IMG/VR virus record: IMGVR_UViG_3300005289_000008
Location: 1-45,617 of that record
Direction: 5' to 3' (one strand)
Origin: a virus
DNA length: 45,617 nt
Position numbers and translations under genes: made by a program. Under the pieces are notes generated by a model. It searched no databases. It was given only the letters and a program-made list of their open reading frames with translations, and was not told where the DNA came from. Below, one piece after another: positions 39,035 through 45,617 of this stretch (position 1 is its first letter; every line of letters begins with the position of its first letter).

Positions 39035-41157
39035 AACGGCCCGCTGCTGGTGTTGACGTTGAATGCTTCGAAAACTGGTTCTTGATCGGTATCACTTGCG
39101 CTGTCACACGCCAGCGCTGGGACTACCACATGGTGCCGGGTACGCAGCTGGACGTTGCCAGCGTGCGGGCGTTGCTGCAGCACTTCCAGATGATCACCTT
39201 CAACGGCGGCCACTACGATGAAATGATGGTGGTGGCCGCCCTGGCGGGATGGGACAACGCGCAACTGAAGATGTTGAACGACACCATCATCAAGTCAGGG
39301 AAACCCGACTGGATGATCCGCAGCGATTTCAAGTTGTGGCGGCCGGACTACATCGATCACATTGACGTGATGTCAGTGATCCCGGGCATCCCGATCAGCC
39401 TGAAGATGAACGCTGCACGCCTGCATGTTCTGAAGATGCAGGATAGCCCCGTGTCGTTCGAAGAACCCATCCCGTTCCACATGATCGGCGAAGAAACCGA
39501 ATACTGTGGTAACGACCGCGAAGTCACGATCCAGCTGTTCAATGTGCTGCAGCCACGCATTGCGCTGCGCGAAGGTCTGACTGCGCGATACGGCGTTGAC
39601 CTGCGTAGCAAGTCGGATGCCCAGATCGCAGAAAAGGCAATCGAAGCCGAATGGATTCAGCGTATGCAAGCCAGCATGGATCGCTGGATGACGTACAGCG
39701 AAGAAGCACAGACCCAGTACATGGTCGCGCTCAATGACCGCCTGCGTGTCGATCCCGGCTTCCATTCCAAATCGTTCCCGCACCTGACGCAGCGCTACGA
39801 AAAGGACTGGAAGGGTCGCATCAAGGTCGTCAAGCGCATCATCCCACATGGCTACACGTTCAACTACGATCCGCCCGAGTACATCAGTTTCATCACGCCC
39901 CAGCTGCAGGACATCTTCACTCAGGTAAAGCAGCAGACGTTCTTTGTGTCCAACAAGGAACAGGCGGTGCAGCTGGGTGCCAACCCGGAAGAGAAAATTA
40001 AGACGGGCGTAGTGATGCCCGACTACCTGAAGAAGCTGGTGATCCCGATTGGTGATAGCCGGTATAAGCTGGGTATCGGTGGCCTGCATAGTCAGGAATC
40101 CAACGTCGCGCACAAGACCGTTCCTGGCGTGTGGACGATGCGCACGGCTGACGTGACCAGCTACTACCCGTCGCTGATCATCAAGCTGCGGCTGATCCCC
40201 GATGCGCTGGGTCCGCTGTTCGCTGAAATTTACGAAGACTTCTACAAAGAACGTCTGGACGCGAAGGCACGCGCCAAGCAGCTGGCGAAGATTGCCGGGC
40301 TGTCTGCGGAAGAAGAAGCGCTGCTTGCGGAACTGCTAACTACCGAAGGCGGCCTGAAGATTGTGCTTAACGGCACGTTCGGCAAGCTGTGGTCGTGCCA
40401 CTCGATCTTCTTCGCACCGGAACACGGCGTGCACATCACCATGACCGGCCAGCTGTGCCTGTTGATGCTGATCGAGCGCCTGCACTTGGCGGGCATCATG
40501 GTGGTATCGGCGAACACTGACGGTATCGAAATGAAAATCCCGCACGGGCTGGAAGGCGTGTGCGACATGATCATCAAGTGGTGGGAGAACGCCACCGGCC
40601 TGAACATGGAAATGGAAGACTACCTGGCGTTGTACTCGCGCGACGTGAACAACTACATCCGCGTAAACGGCGACGGCTCGGTGAAACGCAAGGGGACGTA
40701 TCGCAGCAGCGGTGTCATGGAAAACAAGACGCCGAAGTACGACATCTGCGCCGACGCGGTGGTGGAGTTCCTGAAGTCTGGGAAGCCGGTCGCCACTACG
40801 ATCAGCGAATGTCGTGACATCAGGAAGTTTGTCGAAGCACGCAAGGCTGGTAACGCCGGGTACTACAGCACGCCGCAGAACCCGGTGATCGCAAAGAAGA
40901 TCGAGAACGGCGACAAGTCAGAATCGGTCTACGAAAGCGGCGGTGTGTTCCTTGGTAAAGCGGTGCGCTGGTACATCGGCAACGGCCGCCAGGGCTGCTA
41001 CATCGCCAATCACAAGGGTCAGCAGGTGGCCGGTACGGAAGGTTGCGTACCGTGCATGTTGTTGCCTGCAGACTTCCCCAGAGATGTGAACATTCAGTTT
41101 TACATCGACACCGCCGAATTGATGTTGGAAGAAATCGGTTTCGGCATTCCATTCTGA
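39031..41157 (+). CDS. DNA polymerase, B-family-like, with 3'-5' exonuclease
   Basis: 708 residues from the ATG at 39031. Exonuclease motifs: 'GVDVE' (Asp9, Glu11), 'FNGGHYDE' (57-64) and 'YCGNDREVT' (158-166). 'GIGGLHS' resembles the YxGG/A motif. Polymerase motif A is 'ADVTSYYPSL' (Asp374), motif B 'KIVLNGTFGK' (Lys443), and motif C 'SANTDGI', where a typical YxDTDS is reduced to NTDG with Asp497. It should be the replicative polymerase. No A-family motifs are present. The N-terminal 13 codons of a longer frame belong to the overlapping small gene. Confidence 0.9.
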   Translation: MKRPAAGVDVECFENWFLIGITCAVTRQRWDYHMVPGTQLDVASVRALLQHFQMITFNGGHYDEMMVVAALAGWDNAQLKMLNDTIIKSGKPDWMIRSDFKLWRPDYIDHIDVMSVIPGIPISLKMNAARLHVLKMQDSPVSFEEPIPFHMIGEETEYCGNDREVTIQLFNVLQPRIALREGLTARYGVDLRSKSDAQIAEKAIEAEWIQRMQASMDRWMTYSEEAQTQYMVALNDRLRVDPGFHSKSFPHLTQRYEKDWKGRIKVVKRIIPHGYTFNYDPPEYISFITPQLQDIFTQVKQQTFFVSNKEQAVQLGANPEEKIKTGVVMPDYLKKLVIPIGDSRYKLGIGGLHSQESNVAHKTVPGVWTMRTADVTSYYPSLIIKLRLIPDALGPLFAEIYEDFYKERLDAKARAKQLAKIAGLSAEEEALLAELLTTEGGLKIVLNGTFGKLWSCHSIFFAPEHGVHITMTGQLCLLMLIERLHLAGIMVVSANTDGIEMKIPHGLEGVCDMIIKWWENATGLNMEMEDYLALYSRDVNNYIRVNGDGSVKRKGTYRSSGVMENKTPKYDICADAVVEFLKSGKPVATTISECRDIRKFVEARKAGNAGYYSTPQNPVIAKKIENGDKSESVYESGGVFLGKAVRWYIGNGRQGCYIANHKGQQVAGTEGCVPCMLLPADFPRDVNIQFYIDTAELMLEEIGFGIPF

Positions 41158-41164
41158 GGCGACA

Positions 41165-41479
41165 ATGAAAATCATCTGGAAGTACGTTCTACCTGACAAC
41201 TTCGTGGTGGACAAAAACACTGACGCAGTGATCGAAATGCCCAGCGGCTCGCGCATCGTGCACGTCGAAATACTGGAAGACGGTCGCACCGTGATCTGGG
41301 TCGAGTTCGCTGTTCCGCACGACTGGAACGGCAAGGCCAACATGCGAAAGAACTTCTTCCGGCGCACGGGTACTGGACATGGTGCGCCGGATCGTTTCCA
41401 CCACTTCCATTCGTTCGTGAGCGACAGTGGCACGTTCGTGTGGCACCTGTATAGGTTCGAAGACGATGCAACTGCCTGA
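41165..41479 (+). CDS. DUF7352-like phage protein
   Basis: 104 residues. 'WKYVLP', 'VIEMPSGSRIVHVEI', 'TGTGHG' and 'GTFVWHLYRFE' match the pattern of a widespread small phage protein (DUF7352-like) of unknown function. It follows the DNA polymerase by seven bases and overlaps the next gene. Confidence 0.75.
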   Translation: MKIIWKYVLPDNFVVDKNTDAVIEMPSGSRIVHVEILEDGRTVIWVEFAVPHDWNGKANMRKNFFRRTGTGHGAPDRFHHFHSFVSDSGTFVWHLYRFEDDATA

Positions 41480-41723
41480 ACTTACCGGCGACGAACACGC
41501 CCTACTGGCCGCGCTGCTGACGCGTGAAATTCTGCGGCAGCGTGAATCGGAAAAGCTCGACATGAACAAGCGAGTACCGGACTACGACGCTGCACGTTCC
41601 GCCGCCAGGTTGGCGGTGCGACTGCAGGCCATTCTGAGAAAAGTCAATGCAGCTGCCACCGCTACCCAACCTGCCGCTTCTGCCGCCACTCCCAGTTCTT
41701 CCGAAGTACGACCCGGACGCTGA
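41466..41723 (+). CDS. Small protein of unknown function
   Basis: 85 residues from the ATG at 41466 (MQLPELTGDEHALLAALL). The first 60 residues are helical; the last 25 are Ala/Thr/Ser/Pro-rich and are encoded by DNA shared with the next gene in another frame. Not recognised. Confidence 0.7.
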   Translation: MQLPELTGDEHALLAALLTREILRQRESEKLDMNKRVPDYDAARSAARLAVRLQAILRKVNAAATATQPAASAATPSSSEVRPGR

Positions 41724-41862
41724 CGAAGGAGGTTTCACCCACGTACAGAAGAAAGGTCGCGACGACGCGCTGCTGCGTGTAGGCGACAAGCTGGCACACC
41801 TAACCCGAGCCGACTGCTACAGACTGATCGGCCAACTTGAAAGAGTCGCAAGGAGACTGTGA
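41647..41862 (+). CDS. Small protein with N-terminal Pro/Leu repeat
   Basis: 71 residues starting MQLPPLPNLPLLPPLPVLPK, then a helical basic domain. The first 77 bases overlap the preceding gene in a different frame. Ribosome site weak (GAAAAG). The Pro/Leu start resembles the tails of four other proteins of this phage, which argues that the frame is real. Confidence 0.65.
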   Translation: MQLPPLPNLPLLPPLPVLPKYDPDADEGGFTHVQKKGRDDALLRVGDKLAHLTRADCYRLIGQLERVARRL

Positions 41863-41863
41863 T

Positions 41864-42229
41864 ATGCGCAACGTAACCGTGTACGAAAACAAAGACGTGG
41901 TGATGGATGGCCAACTGGTCAAAAAGGTTCTGAGTGTCACCGCACCGACGCTGGAAGAACCCATCGCACGCATCGAACTCCACATCGACGGTGCGCTGAC
42001 GTTCACCCCGGAGAAATACACGCCGCCCCCGGTGATGCCGACTGCCGCGCCGGAACCGGCGATACGTTCGACGGACGTGTGGCATCTGCATCTGGAGGGT
42101 TACATCGACTACGACACGTACAAAAAGATCATGGGGTATTACTTCCCTAACCATGCCCAGATGAAACCACGCGTAGCAGCGGCTAGCGTGCCTCCTCCGC
42201 CAGCACCCCCTACTGGTGGCAACTGGTAA
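41864..42229 (+). CDS. Protein of unknown function
   Basis: 121 residues from the ATG at 41864, eight bases after AAGGAG. Beta-rich N-terminal half, then a helical region, and a Pro-rich C-terminus (VPPPPAPPTGGNW). The longer frame from 41837 is not needed. It is the last gene before a terminator. Confidence 0.73.
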   Translation: MRNVTVYENKDVVMDGQLVKKVLSVTAPTLEEPIARIELHIDGALTFTPEKYTPPPVMPTAAPEPAIRSTDVWHLHLEGYIDYDTYKKIMGYYFPNHAQMKPRVAAASVPPPPAPPTGGNW

Positions 42230-42233
42230 AAAG

Positions 42234-42265
42234 AAACCCCCGGCCTTGTTCCGGGGGTTTTTCTT
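42234..42265 (+). terminator. Rho-independent terminator after the rightward arm
   Basis: AAACCCCCGG pairs with CCGGGGGTTT around a seven-base loop CCTTGTT, followed by TTTC. It ends the rightward replication operon. A promoter-like TTGTTC (-35, 42246..42251) is embedded in it. Confidence 0.85.
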
Positions 42266-42283
42266 TGGTAAAGTGAAACCCCA
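42246..42283 (+). promoter_or_regulatory. Putative promoter overlapping the GTGAAACCCC element; possible leaderless start
   Basis: TTGTTC (42246..42251), 17-base spacer, TAAAGT (42269..42274), the same -10 as at 30194. TAAAGTGAAACCCC runs directly to the ATG at 42283, so a start site about seven bases after the -10 would fall at or next to the ATG. No Shine-Dalgarno is seen. Confidence 0.5.
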
Positions 42284-42717
42284 TGAACATCCTACTGGCC
42301 GCAATGCTGGCACTGGCCCCCAGCCCGGTTTACACCGAAACTTCGCACCCTGGCGAATCGCTGGACGCCTTTGCGGTCAGGATCGCCCCGAAGGCAGTCG
42401 AAGAGTCGCTAAAGGTTTCAGGGGAGATTTGCGGGGAGTTCCGCAAGGATGGTGATACCCATTCAGTTTCGTTCTACACCGTGGGCCACCAGACGGCGTG
42501 TTCCTACCTGCGTGAGCCGGGCCACGCGTACACCGGCATCACCTACCACACCCACATTTTCATCGGCCTGACCAACAGCGACACGCTGCGCCAGAAGCTC
42601 TACAGTCCGCGTTTCAGCACCGAAGACTACAGCCACCCCGGATACATGACCACCGGTAAGGTTACGTTGTTTCAGAGTGGCACCCCTGCATCTGTCCGCA
42701 AGGTCAGTAGTCGGTAA
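42283..42717 (+). CDS. Exported protein with JAMM/DUF4329-like metal site
   Basis: 144 residues. The first 18 (MNILLAAMLALAPSPVYT) look like a signal peptide, so the protein may act in the periplasm. 'EICG' with Glu48, 'HTH' (His89, His91) and 'FSTED' with Asp115 are arranged like the E...HxH...SxxD metal site of JAB/DUF4329-type domains. A hydrolase role would be unusual at this place. It is isolated between a terminator and the convergent tail genes, and its end overlaps the opposite gene by 14 bases. The assignment is tentative. Confidence 0.6.
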   Translation: MNILLAAMLALAPSPVYTETSHPGESLDAFAVRIAPKAVEESLKVSGEICGEFRKDGDTHSVSFYTVGHQTACSYLREPGHAYTGITYHTHIFIGLTNSDTLRQKLYSPRFSTEDYSHPGYMTTGKVTLFQSGTPASVRKVSSR

Positions 42718-43405
42718 GATCGACAACCATGTGCTGCGCACGTGGCTGATTGTACGCCGTGGGGAAAGGTGGGCGCGTTCCCCAGATAGTGTCATAAATC
42801 TGAGCGAAACTCAGTGTCACCTGTGTACCGTTGACCTGATGCAGTGACCCGTTGCCAACCACACGCCATGTACCTGCAGGGATCGGGTCGCTTTGGCTGA
42901 AGCTATCGATGACATGCGCAACACCCAGCTTACGCCCAGCTGGGCCATTGTACTGAAGTGATCCCCCGGCCTGATTGCTGATTTCGCCAACAATACGCAG
43001 CGGCTTCCACGCGCTGCTGTAGGCAATCTCACCGTTGTACTTGAAGATTTCAAAGCCGTAGTTCAGACGCGGCAGACCAGCGTGTGGTGGCCCGAAGGCG
43101 AACCATTCCACAACCGCACCCTGCGCCGCCAGGTAAGCCCCGGCCAGACCGAACACCCAGTTGCCATTGGCATCCGTCACAGCATCACGGATAAAGATCG
43201 GTTGCGCGCAGTTCAGAACCATCAGCGGCGGATAACCGTAGTAGTTCGGGATGGTGATCGTTGCGAATGGGCCACCCGTGGTTGAAACATACGTCCACGG
43301 CGCACCAAGCATCACAGACCCCTTCCCAACCAACACGAAGTTGGAATAGTCGTTGGTGAACTGGATGTTGCCCGTTTCAGTGGCAGCAAAGAAACCTGCA
43401 GGCAT
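42704..43405 (-). CDS. Tail-associated protein, unknown
   Basis: 233 residues from the ATG at 43405 (MPAGFFAATETGNIQFTNDY). Beta-rich with 'NFVLVGKGSV' and repeated Gly/aromatic blocks, as in phage tail-tip or fibre-associated proteins. It is the last gene of the fibre operon. The ATG lies one base after the upstream stop. Confidence 0.72.
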   Translation of the reverse strand: MPAGFFAATETGNIQFTNDYSNFVLVGKGSVMLGAPWTYVSTTGGPFATITIPNYYGYPPLMVLNCAQPIFIRDAVTDANGNWVFGLAGAYLAAQGAVVEWFAFGPPHAGLPRLNYGFEIFKYNGEIAYSSAWKPLRIVGEISNQAGGSLQYNGPAGRKLGVAHVIDSFSQSDPIPAGTWRVVGNGSLHQVNGTQVTLSFAQIYDTIWGTRPPFPTAYNQPRAQHMVVDLTDY

Positions 43406-43406
43406 G

Positions 43407-43691
43407 TCAATAGATTCCGTACATGATGTAACAGGCGTCACCGGCATCCCACGACAACGTGGTGCCCGATGCGAACGCCTGCGGAATTTTCCGAACGTCG
43501 CCGGAACCCTTGAACTTCTGTTGACTGATCACGATGGCGTAAGGCGTGCCCAATGAGAATTCGGGGACATTGATCGATCCTGCCGCATGGTTGTCGCCGA
43601 GCGCAAAAGCGCCCAGCGACTGAGACAGGCGGGTGGTGTAGTCCACCATTAGCCGCCCCTGATCGTCCCATACTTGGATGCCGGACGGCAT
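43407..43691 (-). CDS. Small tail-associated protein, unknown
   Basis: 94 residues from the ATG at 43691 (MPSGIQVWDDQGRLMVDYTT), beta-rich. It overlaps the stop of the DUF4376 gene as TAATG. It resembles small proteins encoded after fibre genes, with 'GIQVWD..G....D'. Precise role unknown. Confidence 0.72.
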   Translation of the reverse strand: MPSGIQVWDDQGRLMVDYTTRLSQSLGAFALGDNHAAGSINVPEFSLGTPYAIVISQQKFKGSGDVRKIPQAFASGTTLSWDAGDACYIMYGIY

Positions 43692-44176
43692 TACGGCCAG
43701 CCCTGCGTCACATCGTATGCCTGACAGAACGCGATCCCGTCCAGCAAATCGATTGCTTCGTGGTGCGCACGCTCGGCGGTGAAGCAAGCCTGTACGTGGT
43801 TGCTGATCGCCAGGGCGATACCCTGCAGCTGTTCGGCCGTCAGCTGCGTCCAACCACTTTGCGCTTTGAAGTCTACCGACTCCAACCCGCCCAGCTGGAT
43901 CGCCGACAGAACGCCGCTCAGGCGGTTCTGGTCGTCAAGCGTGGTGCCAACCTGCACGCCGCCAATGGTGATCCCACCAGTTTCGTGATTCCACCTGGCG
44001 GCCGTGGCGTCAGCTTTCAGCGAAGCCTTCCATTCTTCCAGCGAACGTTCCGGTTCCAAGGGCATCGGCGTGTTGTTCGCCAGCCATTCGGTCGGCCACA
44101 GGTAGTGGCCGCGCGGGATGAACTCGCCGGTTTCAACGCAACGGATGATGTCTTGATTTTTGGTAAGTTGATACAT
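43691..44176 (-). CDS. DUF4376 tail-fibre assembly-type protein
   Basis: 161 residues from the ATG at 44176 (MYQLTKNQDIIRCVETGEFI). The second half, 'ARWNHETGGITIGGVQVGTT' to 'ISNHVQACFTAERAHHEAID', matches DUF4376, common in proteins encoded right after tail fibres and thought to help fibre assembly or form a tip. It starts two bases after the fibre stop. Confidence 0.82.
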   Translation of the reverse strand: MYQLTKNQDIIRCVETGEFIPRGHYLWPTEWLANNTPMPLEPERSLEEWKASLKADATAARWNHETGGITIGGVQVGTTLDDQNRLSGVLSAIQLGGLESVDFKAQSGWTQLTAEQLQGIALAISNHVQACFTAERAHHEAIDLLDGIAFCQAYDVTQGWP

Positions 44177-44178
44177 GA

Positions 44179-45617
44179 TTAAAGCTCCGAATCTGCGGCC
44201 CACTGGAAGAACCCACCCCAGCGTCCGGCTGTGTTTGACCAAGAAACTTGATACCCGTTCATGCCAATGTTAGCCACCGCTGCAGGTGTGGTTGATCCAT
44301 CATCTTGTCCGATCATACCAACCGTTGGCGTATTGGTTGAACTCCACACCGCAATCGATGGGGTGTTGCGCTTAGTGGTCTTGAACGGAACACCAACAAA
44401 AATTTGCGATCCGGTGACAGACGACATACCGATGCAGAATCTGCCGAAATAGTTAGCCGCCGATGGGAGAACGTCAATGTCAGGGCTTTTTTCGTAGTAG
44501 CGCTGACACAGGGTAAGTTCCACCGCATCACGTCTGAATTCGAACGGAGTTGCATTAGCACCAGCTTCCAGTTGCAGTTGGGTGAACCAGTACGTTCCGG
44601 ATTTTTGACCGATTCCGCCAGCATCGCCCGCGCCGTCGTAATTCGCCCCGGCGTCTAGCCACAGGTTCAACCAAAGGCAGTTGTTCGCGGTGATCGTTTT
44701 TCCAACCACATGAGGGATGTCAAACGTCAACGTTACATAGTTCCACTGGTTAGCAACAACGTTGATCTTCTGCGCGTTGACCTTGACGATAGCAGACGCA
44801 CCGGTTGTTCCGAAGGACTGATACAAACCAACAGAAATGGTAGTGGTTACATTGCCCCAGACCCAACCGCTAAACGTAGCTTTCCCGCCCGCCAGGGTAG
44901 ACACATCTTCGATGCGCTGTACCATCAAGGCGTTGTTGTTTGCACCAGCAACGCTATTCACCGTTACCTGCATTGCATTTTTGGGACGGCTTTGCAGCGT
45001 GTTAGGAATCCCGGTTCCGCCCGTTGACATCTGTGCCGATCCGATCTGCGAACCAGTACCCGACATGAACCATCGATCAAGCCCATACCGGCCTGATGCC
45101 GCAACCGCGAAATTCGAACCGCGCTGGGCGAAACGGAAGTCACCGTTGATCAACTGATTACGGCCAATCATTCGTGCAGACAGCGCGGTATCAGCATCCG
45201 CACGCGCTGTCACTTCTGAAGTCAACGCCGTCGTGGATGCGGCACCGAGACTGGTAAGAGTCGCGGCCTTCGCCGTAGCGTCACCCTTCATAACGATTTC
45301 GTTGACAAAGGTACGCTTCCACGGGAATGCGTCCGTACCCAAGTCCATCACATTGGCTTGCAGCGGATAGAAATGGTTGTCCATCCGCCAACCGCCAGCA
45401 CCTGCCAACGCACCCTTTGCGACACCTACGCGCATCAGTACATGACCGGCGCCGAACTGGATGTCATGGCGATACTGATTGTTGATGTCGGCAGGATCGC
45501 CATTGCGCCCAACAATACCCGGATTACCGCCAGGGGTTTGTATCTCTACAAGGCCAACGGTGCCCGTGCGCTGGGTAAGGCTTCCGGTGAAAAGGGTCGC
45601 TCCGCTAAACGTCTTTG
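44179..45617 (-). CDS. Tail fibre protein, C-terminal part (runs off the right end)
   Basis: Open at the window end and continuous in frame with 385..1 across the terminal repeat; total 577 residues. The frame first shows an ATG at 45435, but this is internal. A 'DAFPWKRTFVNEIV' block near the join, a short helical stretch of 'SEVTARADADTALSA' type, then 'NQLINGDFRFAQRG' and 'YGLDRWF' start a beta-sandwich, carbohydrate-binding-like region seen in phage fibres. The C-terminus probably binds the host. It ends TAA at 44181..44179. Confidence 0.87.
   Translation of the reverse strand, partial: KTFSGATLFTGSLTQRTGTVGLVEIQTPGGNPGIVGRNGDPADINNQYRHDIQFGAGHVLMRVGVAKGALAGAGGWRMDNHFYPLQANVMDLGTDAFPWKRTFVNEIVMKGDATAKAATLTSLGAASTTALTSEVTARADADTALSARMIGRNQLINGDFRFAQRGSNFAVAASGRYGLDRWFMSGTGSQIGSAQMSTGGTGIPNTLQSRPKNAMQVTVNSVAGANNNALMVQRIEDVSTLAGGKATFSGWVWGNVTTTISVGLYQSFGTTGASAIVKVNAQKINVVANQWNYVTLTFDIPHVVGKTITANNCLWLNLWLDAGANYDGAGDAGGIGQKSGTYWFTQLQLEAGANATPFEFRRDAVELTLCQRYYEKSPDIDVLPSAANYFGRFCIGMSSVTGSQIFVGVPFKTTKRNTPSIAVWSSTNTPTVGMIGQDDGSTTPAAVANIGMNGYQVSWSNTAGRWGGFFQWAADSEL
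45528..45617. repeat. Right copy of 90-bp terminal direct repeat
   Basis: Identical to bases 1..90. It marks the point where the window closes into a circle or carries terminal redundancy. Confidence 0.95.

Noticed and set aside
1-45617. tRNA genes, CRISPR arrays, insertion sequences, integrase and attachment site
   Set aside because: I looked for these by eye and found no cloverleaf-type sequence, repeat-spacer array, transposase or recombinase; a tRNA scan would be needed to be certain.

Overview
The window is an essentially complete genome of a tailed double-stranded DNA phage (class Caudoviricetes, siphovirus-like). The last 90 bases (45528..45617) repeat the first 90 exactly, so the molecule closes into a circle or carries a terminal redundancy, with about 45,527 unique bases. 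The tail-fibre gene is cut by the window ends: its N-terminus is at 1..385 and its C-terminus at 44179..45617. The virion proteins (HK97-type portal, protease and capsid, lambda-like tail, spanin pair for a Gram-negative envelope) and the GC-rich coding sequence suggest a Pseudomonadota host. The exact host cannot be read from the sequence. I see no integrase, excisionase, CI-like repressor, phage RNA polymerase, tRNA or CRISPR array, so a strictly lytic phage is most likely.

Layout. (1) Minus strand, from the HNH gene at 19626 down to base 1 and on around the circle from 45527 to 42704: the late block. In transcription order it holds HNH nuclease, small and large terminase, portal, prohead protease, major capsid, head-tail connectors, tail terminator, tail tube, two tail chaperones joined by a clear -1 frameshift signal, tape measure, tail-tip proteins, J-like hub, fibre, DUF4376 fibre chaperone and two small tip proteins. 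(2) Plus strand 19.7-22.2 kb: seven small genes of unknown function, driven by two near-duplicate promoter/leader cassettes. (3) Minus strand 34.8 down to 22.3 kb: J-domain-like protein, SF2 helicase, VRR-NUC nuclease, TetR-like HTH protein with a histone-H1-like tail, NTP-pyrophosphohydrolase-like protein, deaminase, DNA-methylase-like protein, primase-SF3 helicase, an iteron-flanked AT-rich stretch (candidate origin), then the lysis cassette of endolysin, holin, Rz and Rz1. (4) Plus strand 34.9-42.7 kb: replication and recombination genes (Cas4/RecB-like exonuclease, DUF2815 ssDNA-binding protein, B-family-like DNA polymerase) plus small genes.

Regulation. At least six intergenic copies of a GTGAAACCCC element lie in or beside sigma70-type promoters, several of them exactly in the -35/-10 spacer. 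This suggests one phage-wide transcriptional switch. Stem-loops with strong stems sit at operon ends, and three of them share a five-base loop.

The least explained signals are this operator/promoter network, a proline-leucine motif carried by five otherwise unrelated early proteins, the HTH-plus-H1-tail protein, the iteron/AT-rich region next to the primase, and inverted repeats between HNH and terminase that may mark the packaging site.
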